A stretch of DNA of 47,709 nt from Lachnospiraceae bacterium (GTDB taxonomy: Bacteria; Bacillota; Clostridia; Lachnospirales; Lachnospiraceae), in assembly GCA_017399885.1 (NCBI GenBank), contig JAFQAU010000191.1, positions 1 through 47,709 on the forward strand, in the 5' to 3' direction. Positions 7,654 through 14,816 of the stretch are shown here, piece after piece. Numbering within the stretch: position 1 is the stretch's first letter; every line of letters begins with the position of its first letter. The notes under the pieces were generated by a model that saw nothing but the letters and a program-made list of their open reading frames with translations, was not told where the DNA came from and did not search any database. The translations under genes and the position numbers were made by a program.

Positions 7654-9609
7654 CTACTGCATCGGTCTTTCAAAACCATCAATATCCATTATTCCAAAAA
7701 TCTCTTCCCCTATTTCTTCAAAAGTATTGCAAATCTCAGAGAAAATCATTTTCCCCTTATATCCTTTAAAAATATTTGCCGGGCGCATCTTCATAACATC
7801 TTCAAACAAATACATAATGACTTTGCTTTCAAAAGCTTTTACGAATTTATCTTCATCTGCTAATGCATTTTCTAACATATTCTTCGAAATGAAAAATGGT
7901 CCTAATAGCTTGTCCTCATTCACTTTACATTCATCTGATAACAAAATATCATTTATTCTCATTCGCAATTCATTCCATTTTACATATTTTCGATTATCTC
8001 CCATACCAACTGGAATAATGTAATTTTCAACTTTTGATGCTTCATCATCCACACCAATATACTCAAATTCCCATCTCCGTTTAAATGCTGTATCTATTGG
8101 AAATACACCTTGATCAGCACTATTCATTGTTGCCCATATAAACATATTGTCTGGAATTCTAATTTCTTTAATTTCATCTTCTGTCACATGAATTGTATCT
8201 ATCAAATACTTCTTTATATCTTCCGAAACCTGTATGGAATACTCACTCACATTCTTTGAATTTCTATCCAATAGCTGAAAAACTTCTCCAAATACAGCTG
8301 CAACATTTGATCTGTTAATTTCTTCAATTAACAATAAGTAAGGTTTTACATTCTTCTTATTTCTACTATTTTCAATTGCTTTAACAAATATTCTCATAAA
8401 TGGTCCTGGTACATATTCATATACTATGATTTCATTTCCTGCCATATCCTTCTTAGAAACAGGTTTATATGTTCCAACAAAATTTGCATATGAATAATTT
8501 GGATGGAATGTAACTCTTTCGTAATCTCCACCGTTTTCAATAAGCTTATCTTTTTGACTATTCAATGTAAAACTTTTTCCTGTTCCAGGTGCACCAAAAA
8601 TTATTCTGTTTCTAGAAAATTTATTCATTTCATAACCAGTTTCAAAATTAATAGGGTCCTCGCAATACTCATCAATTGCCTTTTTCTCTTCTCTAAATGT
8701 TTCTAACGCTCTTTCATTTGACTCTCCATACTCTGCAACTGTTGAAATTAATACCCGAACCGCTCCCATAACACGATTCATAAATTCTTTAGAAAAAGTT
8801 TTTCTAAAATCTTCTTCCATTTCTGGCTGTCTATCTAACACAGCTCTTATCACTGCAACTGCCTTGTTTTCTTCCAGCCCACTAATAGCTTGTGATGGAT
8901 CCCTTGTCAACTCTGGTCCTATATATCTTGCATCAAACGCATCTCGATAATTTATAAACTCCTCTCGTTTATATGTCCGTCCAAATGAACAATCCATACA
9001 AATATCGAATTTGAAATATTTGTCATTACCACCATAACCGAAATCATATGGAGCCTTAATAATATGTGCAACACCAAAAAAACCGGGTTCCCAATCCACT
9101 TCTTTTTTACCTCGGTCTCCCCCAAGAGTTACAAACACAATTTTATCTAATAATAATTCTTCTTGAAGTGTATATACCCCATCAATAGTAATATTCTTTT
9201 CGCCTCTAAGTATAGCATGAACTGTATCAGGATAACCGCATTTCAGAGAAATAAATAAATTTTCTTCATTCCGATATAAATTCATTATTTCTTCTACCGC
9301 CCTCTCAATTGTATCTACGGAATAATCTTTGTACAAATCATATATCTCTTGAAACTCTTTACCTCTTCGTGATAAAGCCCTATCATCACTCCATCCCACT
9401 CTATTATTTTCAGGAAAATATCTATCAAAAGCGTCTTTAGCATTCTTATATGTGTTTATTTTTTTATTAAATCTTTTCTGCAAAACTTCCCAATATGGTA
9501 TTCTCTTTTTATATCTTGCATCACTCTTCGGCAACATTGCAAAAAACATACACACTAATGCTTGTTGCTGCTCAGGATTTAATTTTAAAATATCAATATT
9601 TTCTTCCAT
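7654..9609 (-). CDS. McrB/LlaJI R1-like AAA+ GTPase restriction subunit
   Basis: 651 residues. The N-terminal ~330 residues lack motifs I can name and should hold the DNA-recognition domain, as in LlaJI R1 (a B3-like fold is reported for that family). The AAA+ core has Walker A GAPGTGKS (339-346), Walker B LLLIEEINRSNVAAVFGEVF, the McrB-type MNSADQG element (MNTAD in E. coli McrB) and an arginine finger in DTAFKRRWEF. McrB-type motors hydrolyse GTP to translocate DNA and activate the McrC-type nuclease, encoded next. RBS AAGGGG, 9 nt before ATG; 13 nt after methyltransferase 1. Confidence 0.9.
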   Translation of the reverse strand: MEENIDILKLNPEQQQALVCMFFAMLPKSDARYKKRIPYWEVLQKRFNKKINTYKNAKDAFDRYFPENNRVGWSDDRALSRRGKEFQEIYDLYKDYSVDTIERAVEEIMNLYRNEENLFISLKCGYPDTVHAILRGEKNITIDGVYTLQEELLLDKIVFVTLGGDRGKKEVDWEPGFFGVAHIIKAPYDFGYGGNDKYFKFDICMDCSFGRTYKREEFINYRDAFDARYIGPELTRDPSQAISGLEENKAVAVIRAVLDRQPEMEEDFRKTFSKEFMNRVMGAVRVLISTVAEYGESNERALETFREEKKAIDEYCEDPINFETGYEMNKFSRNRIIFGAPGTGKSFTLNSQKDKLIENGGDYERVTFHPNYSYANFVGTYKPVSKKDMAGNEIIVYEYVPGPFMRIFVKAIENSRNKKNVKPYLLLIEEINRSNVAAVFGEVFQLLDRNSKNVSEYSIQVSEDIKKYLIDTIHVTEDEIKEIRIPDNMFIWATMNSADQGVFPIDTAFKRRWEFEYIGVDDEASKVENYIIPVGMGDNRKYVKWNELRMRINDILLSDECKVNEDKLLGPFFISKNMLENALADEDKFVKAFESKVIMYLFEDVMKMRPANIFKGYKGKMIFSEICNTFEEIGEEIFGIMDIDGFERPMQ

Positions 9610-9622
9610 AATTCACAACCCC

Positions 9623-10693
9623 TTACTCACTTTCTTTTGCATCCATACTTTCATACTCAATTCCAGCAAATGTATTTAGAATAGCCTCAAAGATAATTTT
9701 TGCTCCTTTAGCCGGAACAGCCATTCCTATTTGTTTTCGAACAGATTCTTTTGAACCTTCAAAAACATAATTATCAGGAAATGTCTGTAAACGTGCCCTT
9801 TCTCTATTAGTTAATGCTCTATTTTCTTCATAATGGTACATATGTGTTCCGCCCCCTCCTGATCCTGTTACAGTATATGCTGGTTTAGATGGATCCAACC
9901 TTTTATAAATCTGACTTATTTTTGCACCTTTTACTTTCAATTGCAAATGTTCTGGTATATCTGCAGTAAAAGCATTTTGCCCTGGTTTAATATATGATAA
10001 TCTCTCAACAACTTGCTTAGATTGTCTAGTAAATTCATTGTTAAATGCATCAGTAGTAATTGGAGGCACCTCAATTGCTGTTTTGCAAGTAACATCCATA
10101 TTTTTATATGGTTCTGTACTAGGGATTCTAAATTCATACGGCAAATCGTTTCTAATTCCAACAATAATCATTCTATGCCGCGCCTGTGGCACTCCATATT
10201 CTTCAAATTTATACAAATTAGGATATATTTTATATCCTGCATCGATAAGATCTTTTTTTATCTTCAAAAAAGCTTTTCCATCATTGGCACTCTTTAAGCC
10301 ACCCACATTTTCCGCAAGAAACCACTGTGGTTTATATCTCTTTAATACCTTCACACCATATGTATATAACGGTCCAAATTTTCCATTAAAACCTTTTTGT
10401 TCACCAACTACAGAAAAATCATTACATGGAAATCCGAAAGCTAATGCATCAATATCTCCAAGCGGTTCAATATTTAACTGTCGAACATCTCCACAAATTA
10501 CAGATTCTGGATTATTGGGACAAATATTTCTCCTGTATGTATTACATGTATCCAAATCATAATCATTAGCCCACTTATGTGTTATTTTATATTCTGGATC
10601 TTTTATAACTGCTGTTGTCGCTGCTAATGCCAACCCTCCAGGACCACAAAACAATTCTCCTAGTTTAAAATCTTTAATTATATTAGTTTTCAT
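9623..10693 (-). CDS. DNA (cytosine-5) methyltransferase 1 of the LlaJI-like system
   Basis: 356 residues. Motif I LGELFCGPGGLALA (11-24), motif IV FGFPCNDFSV with catalytic Cys90, ENVGG, QARHRMIIVG, a LQTFP element and a C-terminal QIGMAVPAKGAK (motif X, with GMAVPA instead of the usual GNAVPP). It is clearly diverged from methyltransferase 2, consistent with the two enzymes covering different strands of an asymmetric site. Its ATG overlaps the controller gene's TAA by one base (TAATG), so translation is coupled. Confidence 0.92.
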   Translation of the reverse strand: MKTNIIKDFKLGELFCGPGGLALAATTAVIKDPEYKITHKWANDYDLDTCNTYRRNICPNNPESVICGDVRQLNIEPLGDIDALAFGFPCNDFSVVGEQKGFNGKFGPLYTYGVKVLKRYKPQWFLAENVGGLKSANDGKAFLKIKKDLIDAGYKIYPNLYKFEEYGVPQARHRMIIVGIRNDLPYEFRIPSTEPYKNMDVTCKTAIEVPPITTDAFNNEFTRQSKQVVERLSYIKPGQNAFTADIPEHLQLKVKGAKISQIYKRLDPSKPAYTVTGSGGGGTHMYHYEENRALTNRERARLQTFPDNYVFEGSKESVRKQIGMAVPAKGAKIIFEAILNTFAGIEYESMDAKESE

Positions 10694-10902
10694 TATACAT
10701 TTTCTCCATTTGACAAGATAAATTCTCTTTTAAATTCAGCTCCCAATACCTCTGCAATGTTTTCTAATTCTACCACTGTAAAGCTACCTCTTTTCATCTT
10801 AGAATTGAAACTTTGCGGAGACTTTCCTAACCTTCTTGCAAGTTCCGCTTCACTAACATTGCTCCTAACACATAACACCTTTATTTGCTCCGAAATTGTC
10901 AT
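10693..10902 (-). CDS. Small XRE-type HTH, likely controller of the RM operon
   Basis: 69 residues from the ATG giving MTISEQIKVL. An earlier in-frame ATG at 10917 overlaps the GGAGG that serves the chosen start (8-nt spacing), so it is rejected. The whole protein is one helix-turn-helix (VSEAELARRLGKSPQSFNSKMKRG). Small Cro-like proteins in front of methyltransferase genes often act as C-proteins that time restriction after methylation. Its place directly behind the operon promoter fits autoregulation, which is inferred. Confidence 0.82.
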   Translation of the reverse strand: MTISEQIKVLCVRSNVSEAELARRLGKSPQSFNSKMKRGSFTVVELENIAEVLGAEFKREFILSNGENV

Positions 10903-10936
10903 CCACAATACCTCCATCTATTTTATATCAATATAT

Positions 10937-10965
10937 ATTATAAACATTTATTTTTATATTGTCAA
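10937..10965 (-). promoter_or_regulatory. Consensus sigma-A promoter of the restriction operon
   Basis: On the minus strand TTGACA (10965-10960), a 17-bp spacer and TATAAT (10942-10937), both hexamers perfect. The start point would be about 25 nt before the controller ATG. TTTATA/TATAAA half-sites with an 11-nt spacer surround the -10 and start region and could be the controller's operator. Confidence 0.85.
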
Positions 10966-11003
10966 AAGATTTTTTTAGCTTATAGAGAAAAGTGAACAAA
11001 AAA

Positions 11004-11036
11004 GCGATGCCAAATGTTATACTCAAATGACTTCGC
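11004..11036 (-). terminator. Terminator after the 127-residue gene
   Basis: On the minus strand GCGA-a-GTC pairs with GGC-a-TCGC and is followed by TTTTTTG. The stem is short with a mismatch. It would separate the upstream gene from the restriction operon. Confidence 0.5.
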
Positions 11037-11045
11037 CTTCAATGC

Positions 11046-11429
11046 TTAAAGCTTACTAAATACTATTTCGTTAGAAGAAGTAAATTCAACTTTAATCTGA
11101 TCACCTACTACCACACCACACGATTGATACCATGGGGTAAACGCCTTACACGCCCCCCGTCCAATGCCTTCAAATTGCTTTGCGTATTGAACACCATTCT
11201 CATATGGTCCATTTCCAGCTGCCTTAATCTGCATGGATGGATATCCATTAGCAAAATGTGCAGTAAATAAATCACCACGTCTAATCTCATATTTTCTAGC
11301 ATATTGAGATGGAATTTTCACATATGACTCACCTTCAATCGGTTCTCTATTTGTAGGATTTCTATACTCTCCCCAATCAATATGAGATGGTTTCACCTTA
11401 ACCACATAATTGTCTCCTGCTGATGGCAT
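11046..11429 (-). CDS. Unrecognised 127-residue protein, possibly B3-like DNA-binding
   Basis: Good start: GGAGG, 7 nt, ATG. No family recognised with certainty. The sequence alternates short strands and glycines and ends in GVVVGDQIKVEF, a pattern seen in small beta-barrels such as the B3 domains of EcoRII, BfiI and the LlaJI R1 N-terminus. VKIPSQYARKYEIRRGDLF supports a barrel. It sits just upstream of the restriction operon and is the only gene between it and the iteron array. It could be an accessory specificity protein or an unrelated island gene; the fold suggestion is inference only. Confidence 0.6.
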   Translation of the reverse strand: MPSAGDNYVVKVKPSHIDWGEYRNPTNREPIEGESYVKIPSQYARKYEIRRGDLFTAHFANGYPSMQIKAAGNGPYENGVQYAKQFEGIGRGACKAFTPWYQSCGVVVGDQIKVEFTSSNEIVFSKL

Positions 11430-11617
11430 TATATTACCTCCATTTTCATTTTTCTTTTATTATACCATTTTTCTCCCTTCTCCTCAAACAAAATTCGACT
11501 CATTTCTCCACTTTTCCTGGTTTTGCCAGATACGCATTTTGTATCACAAAATGCCCTCTGGTCAGGGGACACCCCTGAATCCCCGGATATAGCCTCAAAA
11601 TTTACCAATTTTCTCCA

Positions 11618-11820
11618 TCCTGTACAGGTATAGTACATATTTCGTACAGGTATACCACAACTTTCATACAGGTACTGTATCATTTTTGTACAGGTATAAT
11701 ACAGTTTTGATACAGGTGAATAGCAAAGAAAAAGGAACTGTAGGAAAATCCTATACAGGTATTGTACAGTTTTTCCACAGTTCCTCCACAGGTATGATAT
11801 ATTTTCTTTACAGGTATGAT
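11618..11820. repeat. 22-bp-period iteron array
   Basis: (T/C)ACAGGT(A/G) recurs at 11624, 11646, 11668, 11690, 11712, 11755, 11788 and 11810. The first five are exactly 22 bp apart, as are the last two; a degenerate copy lies 22 bp after 11755. Most units read TACAGGTAT followed by a second TAC or TAT. Two helical turns per unit puts all copies on one face of the DNA. It lies directly downstream of the ParR-like gene and resembles a partition centromere or a replication-initiator binding array. Confidence 0.8.
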
Positions 11821-11839
11821 ACCATTTCTATACCGCACC

Positions 11840-12268
11840 TCAACTCCACCTTGCTATGTTACTCATTACGACCTCATCATTCTCAATATCATAATCATCT
11901 TTATCATTTACTGTCCTATCCTGAGTACTTTGTTGGTTCATTTCACCAGATTGCGGCAAAATATTGGAATTTCTTGCCACCATATTGCCAGCCATCATCC
12001 TCATACATTCCTGATACACCTCTGCCCTTACCTCGTTTTTAACATTTTCCAACTGTTCCTCTGTGATATACTTTCCCGAAGCTTTCATCTCTCCCGCTTT
12101 CTCTTGATTTGCAAAATATTCTTCCAGTGCATCCATGATAATCCTTGTCCTTGTTTTGCGCCCTGATGCACTTTCTTTTTCAAGTTTCTGCAACAACTCA
12201 ACATGCTGACGATTCAGAAATGAAAAACGCAAATTAAATGCGTAAAACAGACCATTCTTTTCCGGCAT
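11840..12268 (-). CDS. ParR-like ribbon-helix-helix DNA-binding protein
   Basis: About 142 residues from the third in-frame ATG (MPEKNG), 9 nt after GGAGG; the two upstream ATGs abut the ribosome binding site. Residues ~8-50 (FNLRFSFLNRQHVELLQKL, then KTRTRIIMDALEEYF) have the strand-helix-helix pattern of ParR/ParG-type centromere-binding proteins. The C-terminal half is polar and probably disordered. A 22-bp repeat array lies right behind the gene, as expected for its binding site, but no ParM or other partition ATPase is in the island. A relaxosome accessory protein is the main alternative. Confidence 0.65.
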   Translation of the reverse strand: MPEKNGLFYAFNLRFSFLNRQHVELLQKLEKESASGRKTRTRIIMDALEEYFANQEKAGEMKASGKYITEEQLENVKNEVRAEVYQECMRMMAGNMVARNSNILPQSGEMNQQSTQDRTVNDKDDYDIENDEVVMSNIARWS

Positions 12269-12290
12269 ATCCATCATCCTCCTTCTTATT

Positions 12291-12419
12291 TCACTTTGAT
12301 TCTTCTACATTCAAAATTTTCAATATATGTTGCAAAGGAAGAAACACCTCTTCCTCTGGCACCACCCCTTCCTCCAAAAATTGTAGTTCTTCCAGTATTG
12401 CTTCCAGATACATCTTCAT
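12291..12419 (-). CDS. Small acidic protein upstream of the ParR-like gene
   Basis: 42 residues. AGGAAG lies about 7 nt before the ATG. The sequence (MKMYLEAILEELQFLEEG, then VVPEEEVFLPLQHIL) is strongly acidic and amphipathic, with the codon pattern of a real gene. It ends about 20 nt before the ParR-like start, so the two are probably co-transcribed. The overlapping frame gives an unlikely Gly/Arg-rich peptide. Function unknown. Confidence 0.55.
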   Translation of the reverse strand: MKMYLEAILEELQFLEEGVVPEEEVFLPLQHILKILNVEESK

Positions 12420-12490
12420 TTCTTTTTCTTCCTTTATGGTCAAGATTTGCTTTGCTCATAGCTTGTCACTCCTATCTTCTGATTTATCAT

Positions 12491-13579
12491 TTAACACTCA
12501 TCCGTAAGTTCCCCTTTTTGCATGTTCAACTTGTCTGCCATCGCTGTCTGCTCCGACGGAAACAAATGTGCATATCGATACGTTATAACAATACTTTCAT
12601 GTCCCACTCTGTCTGCAATGGCTACCGCTGAAAATCCAAGCTGAATCAATAAACTGACGTGCGAATGCCGAAGATCATGAACACGAATTCTTTTCACTCC
12701 TGCTATCCTGCTTCCTCTGTCCATTTCATGATGCAGAAAACTTTTTGTAAATGGAAAAATCCTATCTGTCGGCTTATACCCATATAACATAGAAAAATAT
12801 TCCTGCATTTCCTCTACCAAAAAATCCGGTATCTTTATAACACGATTACTCTTTGCTGTTTTGGGTGTGGTAATAACATCCTTTCCCTCTAACCTCTGAT
12901 AAGATTTATTAATACGAAGTGTACCCTCGTCCAAATTGAAATCTTCCATGGTCAGGGAAAGGCATTCGCCGCAGCGGATTCCGCACCAGTACAATAATTC
13001 AAAAGCATAATAGGCCTGTGGTTTATCCATAACTGCTTCCGAAAACTTATTGTACTCTTCCTTTGTCCAAAAGAGCATTTCCTTGTTTTTCTCTTTCCCC
13101 ATACTTCCTGCCTTTCTCGCAGGATTTTCTTTCAATCCATAAAAACGGCAAGCATGGTTGAAAATGCAGCTTAATTGATTGTGCATAGTCTTACGGTAAC
13201 ATTCTGAATATGCTTTTCCCTTTTCATCCTTGTAAGACATCATCTCATTCTGCCACTTAACAATGTCCTTAGGACTAATCTCGTTCATTTTCATATCCTT
13301 AAAAAATGGCAATATCTTTGTCCTTACAACATGTTCCTTGCTAAGCCAGGTATTGTGTTTCAGGCGGACTTCCATATCTTCCTGATACAATTTGAAAAAC
13401 TCTCCAAACGGCATATCAAGGTCGCCTTCCTCGCGTATCTTATAATTGCGTTCATACTCTAAAGCCGCCCGTTTTGTTTCAAAACCTCGCTTTTTGATCT
13501 GCTTATTTTCCCCCTTCCAATTCTTGCAATAAAATTTCACGAACCATTTTCCTGTATCTGCATCCTTATATGCTGGCAT
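12491..13579 (-). CDS. int: Tyrosine recombinase (island integrase)
   Basis: 362 residues from the ATG giving MPAYKD; an in-frame GTG lies three codons upstream but too close to AAAGGA. The N-terminal ~55 residues form an AP2-like arm-binding domain (WFVKFYCKNWKGENKQIKKRG). A SAM-like core-binding domain follows (about 60-160), then the catalytic domain with Arg202 (GIRCGE), HDLRH (His301, Arg304), GHES (His327) and nucleophile Tyr336 (TYRYAHL). It should recombine the 13-bp guaA core and bind the AGTACCAAA arm sites. Confidence 0.93.
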   Translation of the reverse strand: MPAYKDADTGKWFVKFYCKNWKGENKQIKKRGFETKRAALEYERNYKIREEGDLDMPFGEFFKLYQEDMEVRLKHNTWLSKEHVVRTKILPFFKDMKMNEISPKDIVKWQNEMMSYKDEKGKAYSECYRKTMHNQLSCIFNHACRFYGLKENPARKAGSMGKEKNKEMLFWTKEEYNKFSEAVMDKPQAYYAFELLYWCGIRCGECLSLTMEDFNLDEGTLRINKSYQRLEGKDVITTPKTAKSNRVIKIPDFLVEEMQEYFSMLYGYKPTDRIFPFTKSFLHHEMDRGSRIAGVKRIRVHDLRHSHVSLLIQLGFSAVAIADRVGHESIVITYRYAHLFPSEQTAMADKLNMQKGELTDEC

Positions 13580-13627
13580 ATGCCTCACATCCTTTCTTAA
13601 TCAAAACTCCTTGTTCCTTATTCAGCC

Positions 13628-13672
13628 GGCACAAATGCTACTTTGTTTCTTTATTAACATTGCATTTGCACC
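13628..13672 (-). promoter_or_regulatory. Long hairpin between xis and int
   Basis: GGTGCAAATGC pairs over 11 bp with GCATTTGTGCC (two G-U) across a 23-nt loop on the minus strand. No T-run follows. It may set integrase level relative to excisionase; inference. Confidence 0.4.
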
Positions 13673-13690
13673 AGCTTCATTCTTCTCTTT

Positions 13691-13888
13691 TTACGATTCT
13701 GTAGCTGTCGCCTTCGTACATCCATAAACCTTTTCCGCAAAATACTGTCTGCTGACTTTTCCATGCATGGTAATAAATCCTTTTGCCTCCAGTTCTTCAT
13801 TCAACTTACGAATAATTGTGTATGCTTTCGACTTCGATACACCAAGCATCTGTGCCACATCATCTGAATTATAAAATAGTGCCTCCAT
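13691..13888 (-). CDS. xis: Excisionase-like MerR/HTH protein
   Basis: 65 residues from MEALFYNS, 8 nt after AAGGAGG; an earlier ATG at 13909 has a poorly spaced site. It contains one helix-turn-helix (SDDVAQMLGVSKSKAYTIIRKLNEEL) like the small Xis proteins next to integrases of Gram-positive elements, which bend att DNA to direct excision. It precedes int on the same strand by about 110 nt. Confidence 0.75.
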   Translation of the reverse strand: MEALFYNSDDVAQMLGVSKSKAYTIIRKLNEELEAKGFITMHGKVSRQYFAEKVYGCTKATATES

Positions 13889-13925
13889 AAAACATTCCTC
13901 CTTCTTCATTCTCTCCCTGTGTTTG

Positions 13926-13963
13926 TTTATATCAGTACCAAAGGTTCCTACAAGTGAACCTTT
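13926..13963 (-). promoter_or_regulatory. xis-int promoter with embedded operator
   Basis: On the minus strand TTGTAG, a 16-bp spacer and TATAAA (13931-13926). A perfect inverted repeat AAAGGTTC/GAACCTTT (13940-13963) is centred on the -35 hexamer, so a bound repressor would exclude RNA polymerase. The half-site GTAGGAAC recurs at 14113-14120 after the divergent XRE promoter. Confidence 0.6.
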
Positions 13964-14099
13964 ACAGCAAATATTAAACTTTTATGTTAAATATTTGTTG
14001 TATATAGTTTTAACATATTTGCTTAATGTTTGTCAATAAGCTTTTTTGTTAAATTATCATATTTGTTAATTTTCTATTTTCTTTTACCAAATCCTATGT

Positions 14100-14105
14100 T
14101 ATACT
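14100..14105 (+). promoter_or_regulatory. Extended -10 of the XRE regulator
   Basis: TGT precedes TATACT, giving an extended -10; the -35 is poor. The operator-like half-site GTAGGAAC (14113-14120) overlaps the start region. Confidence 0.5.
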
Positions 14106-14189
14106 GATACTGGTAGGAACTTCTTTGCTTTTTAAGGAATTTCTCTTACCAAATATATAAATATGACAACTATACAGGGAGGTTTTACC

Positions 14190-14687
14190 ATGATAATCGG
14201 TGAACGAATCAAACGAATCAGAACCTTTCGAAATTTCACACAAGGTACTTTAGGCGAAGCACTTGGCTTTGAACCAAAAAATGCTGCCGTCCGTATTGCA
14301 CAATACGAAAGTAACTACCGAATACCAAAAGATGATATGATTTTGCAAATGGCAGATATTCTTAACATTCATCCTGCCTGTCTGCGTAATTTAACCAGGG
14401 ATACTACTTTAGATCTTATTGAATCACTATTCTGGTTAGAAGAAGAAAAGGGATATGAGATAATCAATCTCACAGAACTTAAAGATGTATATGAGGATAG
14501 CGATGTTTCCATGACATATAACGAAACAAAACACACTTCCACAATTTCACCAATATCGCTCATCTTTCAAGATGAAACATTGAATTATCATATGTTTGAA
14601 TGGAACAAAAAGAAACAAGAACTGGCATCAGGAAAGATTACCAAAGAAGAATACTTCCAGTGGAAGATAACCTGGCCTCATGCGTAA
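14190..14687 (+). CDS. XRE-family regulator of the island
   Basis: 165 residues from MIIGERIKRIR; GGGAGG lies 7 nt before this ATG, so the ATG at 14163 is rejected. An N-terminal XRE HTH (IKRIRTFRNFTQGTLGEALG, about 5-70) is followed by a C-terminal part with conserved-looking FEWNKKKQELASGKITKEEY. Divergent from xis-int, it is the likely switch that keeps integration and excision genes off. Confidence 0.85.
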   Translation: MIIGERIKRIRTFRNFTQGTLGEALGFEPKNAAVRIAQYESNYRIPKDDMILQMADILNIHPACLRNLTRDTTLDLIESLFWLEEEKGYEIINLTELKDVYEDSDVSMTYNETKHTSTISPISLIFQDETLNYHMFEWNKKKQELASGKITKEEYFQWKITWPHA

Positions 14688-14728
14688 AACAAAGATTTTG
14701 AAATCATTCCTATGAAACGGCTCATTTT

Positions 14729-14750
14729 AGTACCAAAATAGTACCAAAAG
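14729..14750. other. Candidate integrase arm sites, right end
   Basis: AGTACCAAAA and AGTACCAAAAG start 11 bp apart, ending 53 bp before the right core. Confidence 0.6.
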
Positions 14751-14756
14751 AAAAAA

Positions 14757-14800
14757 CAAGAGCCCGCATCCCTTGATTTACAAGGGTTTGCGAGCTCTTG
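14757..14800 (-). terminator. guaA terminator supplied by the island
   Basis: A 19- to 20-nt-arm hairpin (CAAGAGC-CGCA-CCCTTG type) four bases after the core, followed on the minus strand by TTTTTTC. It is island DNA, so the element restores termination after guaA. Confidence 0.8.
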
Positions 14801-14803
14801 GTA

Positions 14804-14816
14804 ATTACTCAAACTC
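14804..14816. repeat. Right attachment core (attR-like)
   Basis: ATTACTCAAACTC covers the last three guaA codons, the stop and one further base. Identical to 245-257. Confidence 0.8.

Larger units (their letters stand above)
245..14816. mobile_element. Integrative island in the 3' end of guaA
   Basis: About 14.6 kb bounded by a 13-bp direct repeat of the guaA 3' end. It carries a tyrosine integrase, an excisionase-like protein and an XRE regulator at the guaA-proximal end and a restriction-modification operon as cargo. Paired AGTACCAA(A/G) or AGTACCAGA sites, 11 bp apart, lie inside both ends (361-381 and 14729-14750). Insertion keeps guaA complete because the core repeats its stop codon. 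I see no relaxase or conjugation genes, so it is a genomic island or an integrative element that would need help to transfer. The 3' end of guaA is a known integration site for islands. Confidence 0.85.

Noticed and set aside
10038..10562. 174-residue plus-strand ORF
   Set aside because: Antisense to methyltransferase 1, which has all m5C motifs; the antisense product is low-complexity and has no ribosome binding site.
11429..11683. 84-residue minus ORF before the B3-like gene
   Set aside because: Starts inside the iteron array, no ribosome binding site, unusual composition; more likely non-coding.
11618..11820. CRISPR array
   Set aside because: Units are only about 9-15 bp conserved with a 22-bp period and no 30-40 bp spacers; no cas genes. 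Iterons fit better.
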